From assembly GCA_005116965.1 (NCBI GenBank), contig SWDG01000027.1, positions 135,550-184,671 of the forward strand: 49,122 bases of DNA, written 5' to 3'. Shown in pieces: positions 25,958 through 35,940 of the stretch. The stretch is from Nitrospira sp. GTDB lineage: Bacteria; Nitrospirota; Nitrospiria; Nitrospirales; Nitrospiraceae. Each line of letters opens with the position of its first letter. The stretch's first letter is position 1. Under the pieces are notes generated by a model. It did not search any database, was not told where the DNA came from, and saw only the letters and a list, made by a program, of their open reading frames with translations. The translations under genes and the position numbers were made by a program.

Positions 25958-26162
25958 AGGCCTCATGGGGATCTCGATCTCTTGGATGATCTTCAATGGG
26001 CCAATTGGAGTCGAGAAGGACAGCTACTCGTGGCGACACGAACGGGCCTGCTGCAAATACACAATCTTGAAGGCGATAGTCCGGAAATTATCTTTGAAGC
26101 GGATCTCTCCAATTCTTGAGCCGACTCCTACACCGGCACCAGCTTGGACACAGTGCTGGTAG
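25958..26162 (+). pseudogene. C-terminal remnant of a beta-propeller-like protein
   Basis: One frame reads DLDLLDDLQWANWSREGQLL then VATRTGLLQIHNLEGDSPEI and stops; a shifted frame continues with LEPTPTPAPAWTQCW and a stop. Together this looks like the last blade and tail of a longer protein, broken by one frameshift and lacking its N-terminal part. No start or ribosome site is visible. Confidence 0.5.
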
Positions 26163-26371
26163 GAGAAGACCCTGAAAGGGAGAAAAATCGAATGACGTCT
26201 ACAATCCCTGTTCTTCCTCCACTCATCCTCTGAGTTCGTTTCTCTGCACTCGTTCTGGCTGGTCAGCACACCGTCTTGTTCGGCAATACAGATCTCAGCG
26301 CGTGGCTGTCCGGCGCATCGTCAACGTTGCCTCATGTTCAACATCGCTGAGTACCTCATGTCACAAACCTT

Positions 26372-26431
26372 GAAATCAGTTGCCAGAAACCCCATCTCGC
26401 GATACCCCTAGTCTAGACGCTGGTTTCTGGC
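26372..26431 (+). promoter_or_regulatory. Leader stem-loop, copy 1 (before the mini-protein)
   Basis: gaaatcagttgcc is followed by a perfect 10-bp inverted repeat: GCCAGAAACC (26382-26391) pairs with GGTTTCTGGC (26422-26431). The same arrangement recurs 325 bases downstream. It ends 41 bases before the mini-protein ATG. It could be a structured RNA leader or a protein-binding region. Confidence 0.6.
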
Positions 26432-26471
26432 GTTGAAAAAGGTACAACAATCAATCGTGGGGAGGATGTGC

Positions 26472-26540
26472 ATGCATTTCGTCGTGGTATCAGCTATCGC
26501 GGTGGGGTTGGTATATTTGTTGTGGGAGATCCGGCCATAA
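26472..26540 (+). CDS. 22-residue membrane mini-protein
   Basis: ATG 26472 follows GGGGAGG by 7 bases and opens a 22-codon frame, MHFVVVSAIAVGLVYLLWEI then RP and a stop: almost one membrane helix. Its start aligns with the signal peptide of the gene at 26798 (MRFILVSAVASALV), which also has the same kind of leader. A strong stem-loop terminator follows 57 bases after the stop, so the unit has its own leader, ribosome site and terminator. It may be a genuine small membrane protein or the remains of a duplicated secreted-protein gene. Confidence 0.5.
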   Translation: MHFVVVSAIAVGLVYLLWEIRP

Positions 26541-26596
26541 AGCTTGCTTCCATATAAAAGCATCGAGTGTGCTCTTTTGAGATGCATGCTCGTACG

Positions 26597-26635
26597 CGGC
26601 CTCCAGGGGACAGCCTACTGGAGGCCGTGGTTTTT
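26597..26635 (+). terminator. Rho-independent terminator
   Basis: CGGCCTCCAG pairs perfectly with CTGGAGGCCG, followed by TGG and TTTTT. It lies after the mini-protein and before the second leader copy. Confidence 0.8.
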
Positions 26636-26696
26636 GTGCCCCTTTTCTTGCCTTGCCTTTACGTATGTCTCGCAAGAGTCCTGAGTTTAAAACCGC

Positions 26697-26760
26697 GAAA
26701 TCAGTTGCCGGAAAACTTGTCTCACGATAGCTCTAGACCGGGCGCTGGTTTCCGCGGCGC
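26697..26760 (+). promoter_or_regulatory. Leader stem-loop, copy 2 (before the Lys-rich secreted protein)
   Basis: gaaatcagttgcc (26697-26709) is identical to copy 1. The stem GCCGGAAA pairs with TTTCC...GGC (749-758) with a two-base bulge. One A-T pair of copy 1 (385/428) is G-C here (710/753), so the pairing is kept while the bases change. It ends 38 bases before the ATG at 26798. Confidence 0.55.
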
Positions 26761-26797
26761 CCACGCTAACACAACCTATTTCAGAGGAGAGTTATCC

Positions 26798-27166
26798 ATG
26801 CGGTTCATCCTTGTATCGGCAGTGGCATCCGCACTCGTCATCGGAGGTGGTTCCTTGGTTATGGCGGACGAGCTCACGAACCTTGGTTCCGACTTGAAGC
26901 AGGACATGGGTTCAATGGCCAGTGAGGCTAAGGGTGACATGGCGTCTGACCATGAGCAGATGAAGGAGAACTTCAAAGCCAAGAAAGATCAGATGAAGGA
27001 TGAGATGAAGGCCAAACGAGCGAAGATGAAATCCGAGATGAAAGCGAAGCGAGATGCGCTCAAGGCCGAGAGGCAGGAGATGAAGAGTACCGCAAAGGCA
27101 AAGAACGGTAAGGCCCAGAGGAAGGCCAAGGAAGCGGTTGAATCCACGACGTCTGGACCGTACTAA
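26798..27166 (+). CDS. Secreted Lys/Met-rich coiled-coil protein
   Basis: A 122-residue protein; ATG 26798 follows AGAGGAG by 7 bases. The signal peptide (MRFILVSAVASALVIGGGSL ...) is cleaved probably after VMA. The mature part is almost wholly helical and charged with repeated MK.EMKAKR.KMKSEMKAKR-like units (about residues 50-100). Such Lys/Met-rich exported proteins resemble metal-, nucleic-acid- or stress-related proteins, but no family is certain. It shares its leader and start sequence with the mini-protein upstream. Confidence 0.75.
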   Translation: MRFILVSAVASALVIGGGSLVMADELTNLGSDLKQDMGSMASEAKGDMASDHEQMKENFKAKKDQMKDEMKAKRAKMKSEMKAKRDALKAERQEMKSTAKAKNGKAQRKAKEAVESTTSGPY

Positions 27167-27214
27167 ACGACCCAGCTCTGATCCACAATCCGTGAGATCG
27201 CTGCAGTCTTCCAG

Positions 27215-27247
27215 ACGACCTCCAGCAACCGCGTTGCCGGAGGTCGT
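27215..27247. other. Hairpin after the Lys-rich gene
   Basis: ACGACCTCC pairs with GGAGGTCGT around a 15-base loop, 48 bases after the stop. No T-tract follows, so this may be a rho-independent terminator that has decayed, or another structure. Confidence 0.4.
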
Positions 27248-27390
27248 CGACCTGTGCACATATGCTGAATGCCGCTCTCGGGAGTGATGCGGAGCGTGGT
27301 CATGCGGGAGACCGCTCGACAAGAGTGGAGGCGATACGCTATACAGTATCTGTCGAACAACGTACGTGAGCTCAGAACGAGGTCGGAGTT

Positions 27391-27696
27391 ATGCAAGATT
27401 ACTCAGTGTATTATGGGAGCGCCTGTATCATTTTCTCCCTCTATATCCTCATCAAGGGGTTCATTGCGGCGTCCAGGCAACGTAGCGAACATCATTCCAC
27501 GACGCTTGTTCCAGCCTACATCTATGGAATCGTGGCGTCGATTCTGCTGACTCTTGGCCTGGGATTCTTCAAGCCGACTTTGCCCTGGTGGGGGTACCGA
27601 TTGATTTTCCCTGGCACCACGATGCTCTTTCCCGCCATCATTTATCTGATCGGCCGCCGTCCACTGAAGCCCAACCTTGATCGAGTCGACGCGTAG
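27391..27696 (+). CDS. Small three-helix membrane protein
   Basis: A 101-residue protein with three hydrophobic segments (SACIIFSLYILIKGFIAA, AYIYGIVASILLTLGLGFF, IFPGTTMLFPAIIYLIG) and a short basic tail. ATG 27391 follows GGTCGGAG. No family is recognised. The gene converges with the lipoprotein gene downstream, with 39 bases between. Confidence 0.7.
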   Translation: MQDYSVYYGSACIIFSLYILIKGFIAASRQRSEHHSTTLVPAYIYGIVASILLTLGLGFFKPTLPWWGYRLIFPGTTMLFPAIIYLIGRRPLKPNLDRVDA

Positions 27697-27735
27697 TCAG
27701 GACCAGCCGTCTCCAACGCACCGGATGCTGCCAGA

Positions 27736-28938
27736 CTATTTGGCGATGGTAATGCTGGGCACGCCGGCGCGTGAGATCTCCGTGACTGTCATCTGAAATA
27801 GTTGCGACAAGAGCTTGAAGGCCTCGCGGTTCCAGCGGGCCTGTGGCCCGGTCGTATTGACGGCATAATAGTTCCCATGGGATTTCATGACGAGATCCAG
27901 CCCCGATGGAGCTGACGACGACAGGATCAGATCCATGGTCTTGACCGGATTCTCCATCACCTCAGGTGTGCGATGATCCTTCTCGATATGGTGTTCCGGC
28001 TCTTCAGCGAGGGAGAGCCCCAGAAAGTTCAGCATGGCATTGAAGCTGCGTAGCCGAAAGTCTCCCTTCAGCGGCCAGTCACCGCCGACATGTCCAGGGC
28101 GAATATCAAATGTCACGTCATGCGGGAGGCCCTGTTCGTTCTCGTTCTGCAAGCGGGTCCGTTCCTCCCGGGACAGGACATTTGGATCGTAGTTCGTGAT
28201 CAGCGTACCGCCTTCGATCTGTTTCCGCAGCGTGAATGTCTTGTCTTTCGCGTCGTAGGCTACCTGGTATTCCTGTTCGAGCGCTTTGAATCCTTCCGCC
28301 GTGACCGAGTCGGCGGGAATCGTCCAACTTCGTTCGATGCGCAGTGGTTCAACGTAAAGGCTGTTGTGGTCTTGAATAGCCGAGAGATGGAGGACCACCC
28401 GCCTGAACATCTCGTAGCCGGCCTTGTCGGATGGATTATTCCGGTAGGCGATCGTGCCGTCGCTCTGGTTGACTCGGAGTTCTTTGGCCATCAGTCGGAG
28501 GAGGAGATCGATATCGATGCCCTGCCGCAGCAACAGCGTCAGCTTGGCTTCATGGAACGGCGTGAGTAAGCGTTTGGTAAACTCTTCTCCCTCAATCGGA
28601 GCGATACTGATCGTCGGGTTCTCGGCCACGCTTCCGCCGATGACAGGCAAGATCGTCCGGCTGGCGTCTCCGGTGAGGGCCGGTGTGGCACCGGCTGTGA
28701 AACGAAAATCGAAGGTCGCCGCGACATTGGAGACGCCGGTAAAGTGAATGGGCTGATGATGTTGTGCTCGGGCGATGTTCACAAGCAGTTGCTTGGATTG
28801 CGATTCGGTGATGGCCTCGTCATAGGCAATCACAGCTCGCGTCAGGGTGATGGGAGAAAGACATCCCGACAACACGAGTAGGCAGGAAACAATCCCTAAG
28901 CTGAACCAAGCAGATGGCACAACGGAATTCTTTATCAA
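27736..28938 (-). CDS. Conserved lipoprotein of unknown function
   Basis: About 400 residues. A lipobox (VLSGC) follows a hydrophobic segment, so it is lipid-anchored. Just after it, AVIAYDEAITESQSKQLLVN and IARAQHHQPIHFTGVSNVAA are highly patterned and typical of a widespread family of exported proteins with no known function. The start is a TTG at 28938 with AGAGGT nearby; no better ATG lies ahead of the signal segment. Many residues are predicted beta. It stands alone upstream of the P450 gene on the same strand, with a 98-base gap. Confidence 0.75.
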   Translation of the reverse strand: MIKNSVVPSAWFSLGIVSCLLVLSGCLSPITLTRAVIAYDEAITESQSKQLLVNIARAQHHQPIHFTGVSNVAATFDFRFTAGATPALTGDASRTILPVIGGSVAENPTISIAPIEGEEFTKRLLTPFHEAKLTLLLRQGIDIDLLLRLMAKELRVNQSDGTIAYRNNPSDKAGYEMFRRVVLHLSAIQDHNSLYVEPLRIERSWTIPADSVTAEGFKALEQEYQVAYDAKDKTFTLRKQIEGGTLITNYDPNVLSREERTRLQNENEQGLPHDVTFDIRPGHVGGDWPLKGDFRLRSFNAMLNFLGLSLAEEPEHHIEKDHRTPEVMENPVKTMDLILSSSAPSGLDLVMKSHGNYYAVNTTGPQARWNREAFKLLSQLFQMTVTEISRAGVPSITIAK

Positions 28939-29036
28939 GCCAGTACCTCTCTTCGAACACCGACAACAATCGAACGCGGTTGTACCATATCATCAGGGAG
29001 ATGCCTAGCAGCAGGAGAGACGGGTCGGTGAGCGAG

Positions 29037-30452
29037 CTATGACACAGCGGGGTGTGGTGCCGAGATCCCGACTCGCTGCACGATCATCTGCACCGGAACA
29101 TTCGGGCGTAACGTCATGACTGGTTCCGGACGGATCGTCTGCCCGTTCACCAGATGTAAGCGAACTGTGGTGGCGATCGTCGCCAAGATCAACAGTCCTT
29201 CCATCTCCGCAAATGACTCTCCCAAGCATCGCCGTCCACCGGCACCGAACGGGATGTAGGTGAACGCCGGGCGGGTCCGTTGTGCCTCGTCTGAAAAGCG
29301 TTCAGGATCGAATCGGTTTGGATCAGCGAACCACCGTGGATTGCGGTGCAAGTTCCAGGGGCTGATGAAGACCCAGGCTCCTGGTGGAAGGACTGCTCCA
29401 GATGGAAGTCGGTCCTGCGCATGGGCAAGACGGGTGTGAAGCGTCCAGGCCGGAGGGTAGAGGCGCAGCGACTCATCCCAGATCATCTTCATGTAGCGCA
29501 AGCGAGGAAGATCGGCCGCGTTAGGTAGCCGAGCCCCCAAGACTTCGTTCAGTTCTTGAGTCAGTCGTTCTCGAACCGATCCATCTTGCGAGAGAAGAAA
29601 CCACGTCCAGGTCAGCGCGTTGGTGGTGGTTTCATGACCAGCCAGCAAGAAGGTCATGAGTTCATCACGAATTTCTTCATCACTCAGTGGGCGACCTTCT
29701 GTATCGGTCGCGCTCAGTAGAAGAGATAACACGTCATCATGTGGCTCAGCAGCCATCCGTCGCTCGTGAATGAATTGAAACAGCCTCGCTTCGATCATGC
29801 GGAAGCCACGGGTGAACCGACGATGTCGTGGGATGGGAACCCAGAGAGGGGTCACGCTTGCGAGGAGGGAGTCATATTGGAGCTTGATGAGACTTTGACC
29901 GACTGCAATGGCTTCACGAATGGTCTCGCCCTCGGACCGCAGGTCTTGACCAAAGAGAAGGCGCCAGATCACCGACAGGGTGAGGTGGGCCATTTCCTGT
30001 CCGATGTCGATGGTCGTGTCATCCTGCCACAGCGCCACACAGTCGCGAGCCTGGCTCGTGATGAGGTTGGTGTAAGCGGTCACATGATTTCCATGAAAGA
30101 AGGGTAGGAGTACCCGTCGCTGACGGTGATGGATTTCGCCTTCCGTGTGAAGCACGCCCTGACCAAAGATACGCGATTCGACCGGGGGGACGGGCGCCTT
30201 TCGATAATTGTCTTGATTGGTCACGAGTACATGTTTCACATCGGTGGGATGGTTCAGCACATACATGGCGGCGTCACGCTGCCGCAAGAGCAGTTCAACG
30301 ACAAGCCCCATCGGAAGTTTGACCACGTCACCATAGGCCTGACACTGTATGAGAAAGCCAAGCGTGTCGCGGCGAAGGTCGGGGAAACATCCCCACCAAC
30401 GCGAGACCGGTGGGCCGGAAAGGGTGGGTGGTAGTATCGCGTGCTCGATCAT
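29037..30452 (-). CDS. Cytochrome P450
   Basis: About 471 residues from ATG 30452; a frame open to 30548 overlaps the transporter gene and is less likely. All P450 hallmarks are visible: I-helix AGHETT (271-276), ExxR in DESLRLYP, PERF in FDPERFSDEAQ, and the heme-binding loop FGAGGRRCLGESF with Cys409 as axial ligand. It uses oxygen and two electrons to oxidise a small molecule. The close bacterial relatives with a long N-terminus are often fatty-acid or terpenoid hydroxylases, but the substrate is not predictable. No ferredoxin or reductase gene is adjacent. An MFS transporter gene lies 49 bases upstream on the same strand. Confidence 0.92.
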   Translation of the reverse strand: MIEHAILPPTLSGPPVSRWWGCFPDLRRDTLGFLIQCQAYGDVVKLPMGLVVELLLRQRDAAMYVLNHPTDVKHVLVTNQDNYRKAPVPPVESRIFGQGVLHTEGEIHHRQRRVLLPFFHGNHVTAYTNLITSQARDCVALWQDDTTIDIGQEMAHLTLSVIWRLLFGQDLRSEGETIREAIAVGQSLIKLQYDSLLASVTPLWVPIPRHRRFTRGFRMIEARLFQFIHERRMAAEPHDDVLSLLLSATDTEGRPLSDEEIRDELMTFLLAGHETTTNALTWTWFLLSQDGSVRERLTQELNEVLGARLPNAADLPRLRYMKMIWDESLRLYPPAWTLHTRLAHAQDRLPSGAVLPPGAWVFISPWNLHRNPRWFADPNRFDPERFSDEAQRTRPAFTYIPFGAGGRRCLGESFAEMEGLLILATIATTVRLHLVNGQTIRPEPVMTLRPNVPVQMIVQRVGISAPHPAVS

Positions 30453-30501
30453 GCGGTCTACGCATCGCTCATGAAAAATACCGTATATCTGATTGCCACT
30501 G

Positions 30502-31797
30502 TCAATAAGTGCCGGCTGGAACCTCGGCGGTCTCTTTCTTCTCTTCACGAATCGTGGACAGTGCGATCAACGACAGGACGGCGCACAGACTGACATACCA
30601 TCCAGGGGCAAGCGCACTCCCACTCCGTTCCATGATTACCGTAGCCATCAACGGGGCAGTCCCGCCGAACAGAGCCGAGGCAATATTGTACGAAATCGAG
30701 AGGCCTGTGTAGCGGCTTGCGACTGGAAAGAGCGTCGCCACGATGGCAAAGAACGGACCCATATAGGCTGACACGAACACCGTGATCAGGATTTGAGCCA
30801 TGACGATCAATGCGAGCTGGCCGCTGCTCAACCACGAAAAGAACGGAACTGAGCCGAGGGCCAGGCCCGCGGCGCCGATGGCCAGTACCCATCGATGCCC
30901 AACTCGATCGGACAGCTTGCCCATGCACGGAATCAGTATCGCCAACAGCGCCATGCACACTGTGTTGATGAGCAATGCCGTTCCCATCGGGAGGTCGGTC
31001 ACTTTGGTCAGATAGGTGGGTAGAAACACATAGAAGATGTAAAACCCAACGCCATGTACCAGGACGAGACCGATTACTTGTAGGAGTGGCGCACGGTGTG
31101 ATGTAAACAACTCACGGACGGGTGAGGACGACACTACACCCGATTGTTGCAGCCGTTCAAAAGCCGGCGACTCTGGAATGCGCCGTCGAAGATACCAGCC
31201 GACCAACGCGATGACACTTCCCGCCACAAACGGAATGCGCCATCCCCATTCTTGAAGTGCCTCCGATGAGAGGTTCAGCGTCGCCAGGGTCCCGACGCCA
31301 GAGCCTAAGAGCGCGCCGATCTGTGCGCTGAATCCCGCCCAACTGCCGATATAGCCTCGCTCGGTCGGTGCGGCATGTTCAACAAGGAAGGTGACGGACC
31401 CCGTGAATTCTCCACCGACCGAGAGACCCTGAAGAAAGCGCAGCATGGTGAGTATGAGCGGTGCAGCAAGACCGATCTGAGCATAGGTCGGCAACATGCC
31501 GACCAGGCAGGTGGGCAATGCCATTAAAATTATGGACCAAGCCAAGGCCGCTCGTCGGCCCCTGGTATCACCCCAGTGCCCAAACAGCAGCGCACCCAGT
31601 GGTCTGGCCAGAAAGCCGACGGCGAACACACCGAACGTGGCGATTAACGATAACGACGGATCCGACGCAGGGAAAAAGAGACGAGACAAGACCGGCGCGA
31701 AGTATCCAAAGAGGGCAAAATCATACCACTCCAGCACATTCCCGATTGCACCGGCCAAGACCGTTTTCCGTAATACTTTGGGTCCATCTGAATCCAT
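30502..31797 (-). CDS. MFS metabolite:H+ symporter (MHS family)
   Basis: About 431 residues with twelve membrane helices. The hallmark of the MHS group is at the start (GNVLEWYDFALFGYF and LSRLFFP), and loop 2-3 holds GHWGDTRGRR. Members move organic acids, osmolytes or aromatic acids with protons. ATG 31797 follows GAGGG by about 9 bases; a GTG 6 codons upstream is the alternative. Spacing suggests co-transcription with the P450 gene, so the transporter may supply or export a P450 substrate or product. Confidence 0.88.
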   Translation of the reverse strand: MDSDGPKVLRKTVLAGAIGNVLEWYDFALFGYFAPVLSRLFFPASDPSLSLIATFGVFAVGFLARPLGALLFGHWGDTRGRRAALAWSIILMALPTCLVGMLPTYAQIGLAAPLILTMLRFLQGLSVGGEFTGSVTFLVEHAAPTERGYIGSWAGFSAQIGALLGSGVGTLATLNLSSEALQEWGWRIPFVAGSVIALVGWYLRRRIPESPAFERLQQSGVVSSSPVRELFTSHRAPLLQVIGLVLVHGVGFYIFYVFLPTYLTKVTDLPMGTALLINTVCMALLAILIPCMGKLSDRVGHRWVLAIGAAGLALGSVPFFSWLSSGQLALIVMAQILITVFVSAYMGPFFAIVATLFPVASRYTGLSISYNIASALFGGTAPLMATVIMERSGSALAPGWYVSLCAVLSLIALSTIREEKKETAEVPAGTY

Positions 31798-31885
31798 AAG
31801 AATGCACCCTCGCACAACAGTGGCACATTAGCCGCGGTCACCATACCATGAATACCTCAGTCACATGCGAGAGGTGCGTTGTCAT

Positions 31886-31960
31886 TAGCAGAATGCTGAA
31901 AAAGCCTTCCATCGGCGTTCTCGCATCACTCAGAGGCTCAACGTACCGAAGCGTACGCCT
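31886..31960 (-). repeat. Interspersed palindromic repeat, left half (copy B)
   Basis: From ttagcagaatgctgaaaaag through gaggctcaacgtaccgaagc to gtacgcct. The reverse complement of 42640-42675 matches its second part, and copy A matches its first part. The repeat is cut here by the IS110 element and resumes at 33111. Confidence 0.75.
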
Positions 31961-33110
<1,150 letters not shown>

Positions 33111-33165
33111 CCTCTCTCGCTGCGGCCTTGCTGGACGGCCTTTTTGAACACGCTGCAGGACTAGG
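33111..33165 (-). repeat. Interspersed palindromic repeat, right half (copy B)
   Basis: cctctctcgctgcggccttg ctggacggcctttttgaaca matches the reverse complement of 42585-42635. Its end (ggcctttttgaacacgctgc) is an imperfect inverted copy of the left end (gcagaatgctgaaaaagcc), so the whole element is a long palindrome. Confidence 0.75.
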
Positions 33166-33171
33166 TGGATC

Positions 33172-33546
33172 ATGCAATCACAATACACAGAGAATCTATT
33201 CTTCATCGTGGGACTATGGACCCTTCTCGTTCCGATTGGCCTGGTGCTATCTCCTTTGTACGCCCAAGACTATCCGCCGGATATCACACGCGGGAAAGCG
33301 ATCTATCAGCACCACTGTCAGGACTGCCACGGCCTTACCGGTCGAGGGGACGGCCCTGCCGCCGCTTCCTTGAAAGTCTCTCCGGCTGATTTTCAGCGAT
33401 TCCGGTCGTTCCTGAAATCCGATGAAGAGTTACTGCGAACGATCGAGCACGGTGTGGTCTTCAGCCCGATGCATTCTTGGCGCGGCCAGCTCACCGACGG
33501 AGAAATGCAAGACGCCGTGGCGTACATTCGCCTTCTTTCGCAGTAA
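33172..33546 (+). CDS. Class I c-type cytochrome
   Basis: A 124-residue exported protein. A signal/anchor segment (LFFIVGLWTLLVPIGLVLSP) precedes a single-heme domain: GKAIYQHHCQDCHG with Cys49, Cys52 and His53, then GRGDGPAAASL and a likely Met ligand, Met100, in VFSPMHSW. The length and the C-terminal helix (LTDGEMQDAVAYIRLL) match small soluble electron carriers of the periplasm. ATG 33172 follows AGGTGG. No oxidase or reductase gene is adjacent. Confidence 0.88.
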   Translation: MQSQYTENLFFIVGLWTLLVPIGLVLSPLYAQDYPPDITRGKAIYQHHCQDCHGLTGRGDGPAAASLKVSPADFQRFRSFLKSDEELLRTIEHGVVFSPMHSWRGQLTDGEMQDAVAYIRLLSQ

Positions 33547-33817
33547 GGGCGATAATCGATCTACTAAGGTGATGCTACGATTCTCTTGACCCCCGAGAAC
33601 TATAGTCAACGGTTTCAGGCACCCGGTCTTCCCATTGCTCTGACCAGTATGCGCTGCCGCACCCTGCTTGATTGTCAAACTTGACCGAAGGGCACCGATG
33701 GATCGGGTTTCTGAATCCCTGCGAGCGCTTGAACCTGTGAGATATCAGATTCCCACGGCCTTGCAACGCCTAGCCTTGACGGTCAAACCCAGGATTTACC
33801 ACCGAAGGAGACACAAG

Positions 33818-35236
33818 ATGAAGCGCTTCTCCATACCGACCGTCTTTGTGGGAATGATCATCCTCATCGGACTTCCCGCCTCATGGGCTGGAGCGACAGG
33901 CTCACCTGCTTCTAAGACGACGTCGCTCGCGGTTCCCCTCTGCAAGAGCGCTTACAAGCAGAAGTCCGTCTCTACCAAGACATTGCAGACCCTCGTGCGT
34001 TCGCATGAACGATGGGTGGAATATCGAGGCAACCCTGATGCCAAAAGGATGGAGCTCTGCCAAGCGGATCTGAGCCGGGCAGCACTCGTGGGAGCGAATC
34101 TCGAACGGGCCGATCTGGAGGGTACGCTCCTGCGTCAAGCGAAGCTGTCTCAGGTCAACCTGGCTCAGGCTAGCCTTGCCGGAGCTGACCTCACCAAAGC
34201 CCTCCTAGAAGACAGTAATCTCTCCGGAGCCGATCTGCGCCGTGCCCGGCTCACTGGCGCAAATCTCTCCCGAGCCATCGGCGATGAAGCTGCGCTTTTT
34301 GACGCTGTCCTGGTTGGTGCCAAACTACGCGAAGCCTCGTTCGAGCGGGCGCAATTGGAGGGCGCCGATCTCACCGCTGCCGACTTGACCGACGGCAACT
34401 TCGTCGAGGCGTATTTTTACGGAGCGACATTGAACGGTGCCGTCCTGGTGAATGCTGATCTGACGGGCGCCGACCTGCGTCGCACCGTCCTGACCAACGC
34501 AAATCTCTCTCGTGCCAACCTTCAGGGCGCGCTGCTGGACCGTGCGCAATTGGAAGGGGCCCGCCTGATCGAAGCCGACATGGAAAGCGCCTATCTGGAC
34601 GAAGCAAATTTGCGTGGCGCAAACCTGAAGGGAGCGATTCTTCGCGGCGCAGATCTCCGGTACGCCAACCTGCATGGCGCAGACCTGCAGGACGCCGACT
34701 TGGAAGGAGCCAACCTCGAAGAAGCTGCTCTAGGCAAGGCAGATTTGCACTCGGCGAAGCTCCGAATGGCTATTCTTTATCATGCCGTCTTTGATGAGAC
34801 CAATCTCATGGACGCAAACCTCAACCGCGCGGTCCTGATCGGGGCCACGGGATTACGCGCCAACTTCATGAACGGCGATCTAGGCGAAATCTATGCTCCA
34901 AAATCCTCTTTCCAACTGGCACAATTCAACAGGACCCATCTGGAATCGGCCAATTGGGTCGGCGCAGATCTTCGCGGGGCGAATTTCAGCCACTCCAACA
35001 TGACCCACGCCAATCTTCAGGACTCGAATCTGCAAGATGCCATATTTGTTTCCGTCAATTTGAGCGGCGCTCGACTGGACTCAGCGGACTTGCATCGCGC
35101 GAACTTCACGAGCGCCAACCTCTCATCGGTCATCGGTCTCACGCAGGCACAACTCAATGCCGCCTGCGTCGACGAACAGACCAAATTACCGCCTGGACTC
35201 AGCCGTCCCGCTCCCTGCACTCCTGCCAAGAAATAG
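33818..35236 (+). CDS. Exported pentapeptide-repeat protein
   Basis: A 472-residue protein. ATG 33818 follows AAGGAG by 7 bases and begins a signal peptide (TVFVGMIILIGLPASWAGA). From about residue 80 to 450 almost every fifth position is Leu or Phe in A(D/N)LxxA units, which build a four-sided beta-helix; the end (ACVDEQTKLPPGL) is the usual tail cap. Such proteins can act as scaffolds or, in Qnr types, as DNA mimics; this exported version is probably structural. The hydrolase gene starts 8 bases after its stop, suggesting one transcript. Confidence 0.9.
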   Translation: MKRFSIPTVFVGMIILIGLPASWAGATGSPASKTTSLAVPLCKSAYKQKSVSTKTLQTLVRSHERWVEYRGNPDAKRMELCQADLSRAALVGANLERADLEGTLLRQAKLSQVNLAQASLAGADLTKALLEDSNLSGADLRRARLTGANLSRAIGDEAALFDAVLVGAKLREASFERAQLEGADLTAADLTDGNFVEAYFYGATLNGAVLVNADLTGADLRRTVLTNANLSRANLQGALLDRAQLEGARLIEADMESAYLDEANLRGANLKGAILRGADLRYANLHGADLQDADLEGANLEEAALGKADLHSAKLRMAILYHAVFDETNLMDANLNRAVLIGATGLRANFMNGDLGEIYAPKSSFQLAQFNRTHLESANWVGADLRGANFSHSNMTHANLQDSNLQDAIFVSVNLSGARLDSADLHRANFTSANLSSVIGLTQAQLNAACVDEQTKLPPGLSRPAPCTPAKK

Positions 35237-35244
35237 GTTCAACC

Positions 35245-35894
35245 ATGACCTCCCAACACGAGCACCGCGTAAGGATCACACGAGGGGAAGTGACTTTGGA
35301 GGGTATCCTCGGACTCCCAGTTGATCCGCGCGGTATCGCTGTCTCTGCGCATGGCAGCGGCAGCGGGCGTTCAGCCCCCGGAATATGTTCGTCGCCCGCC
35401 ATTTACAGCAAGACGGATTCGCGACGTTGCTCCTCGATTTACTGACCGACGAAGAAGCGGACGATCAGCGCAAGGTATTCGATATCGATCTACTGGCCGA
35501 CCGGTTGTTACTGGCCAAACGCTGGCTGGAGACGGAGCCCCGAGCTAGGCAACTGAAGATCGGCTATTTTGGTGCCAGTACCGGAGCCGGAGCCGCTCTG
35601 CAAGCCGCAGCGAGAGAGCCCTCAAATCTCAGGGCAGTCGTGTCACGAGGCGGACGACCAGACCTGGCCGAATCCTATCTACCGTCGGTCACCGCTCCAA
35701 CCCTATTGATCGTCGGTGGCCATGATGAACCGGTGATTGAGATGAACCAGGCAGCCTGCGATTTGCTGGCCTGCGAAAAGAAGTTGATCATCGTCCCCGG
35801 CGCCACGCATCTGTTCGAAGAGCCAGGTACGTTAGAACAGGTGGCGGAACATGCGAGAAGGTGGTTCCAGCGGTATTTGCAGCAAATTGGATGA
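35245..35894 (+). pseudogene. Dienelactone-hydrolase-family protein, frameshifted
   Basis: The N-terminal frame (ATG 35245) reads VTLEGILGLPVDPRGIAVSA then HGSGSGR; a second frame continues with SPRNMFVARHLQQDGFATLL, the nucleophile elbow GYFGASTGAGAAL (Ser in G-A-S-T-G), the acid in VGGHDEP and the base in PGATHLFEEP. A single missing base near 35369-35372 separates the halves; corrected, the product would have about 216 residues. Such alpha/beta hydrolases act on esters and lactones. A second, worse-preserved remnant of the same family lies 740 bases on. Sequencing error is possible. Confidence 0.75.
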
Positions 35895-35940
35895 CGACGA
35901 GAGGGACTACAATGCTTCTGGACAGGGAAGAGGCGATCCG

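Noticed and set aside
26990-27110. Repetitive DNA resembling a CRISPR or tandem array
   Set aside because: It encodes the Lys/Met-rich repeats of the secreted protein; units vary in length and sequence and have no spacers.
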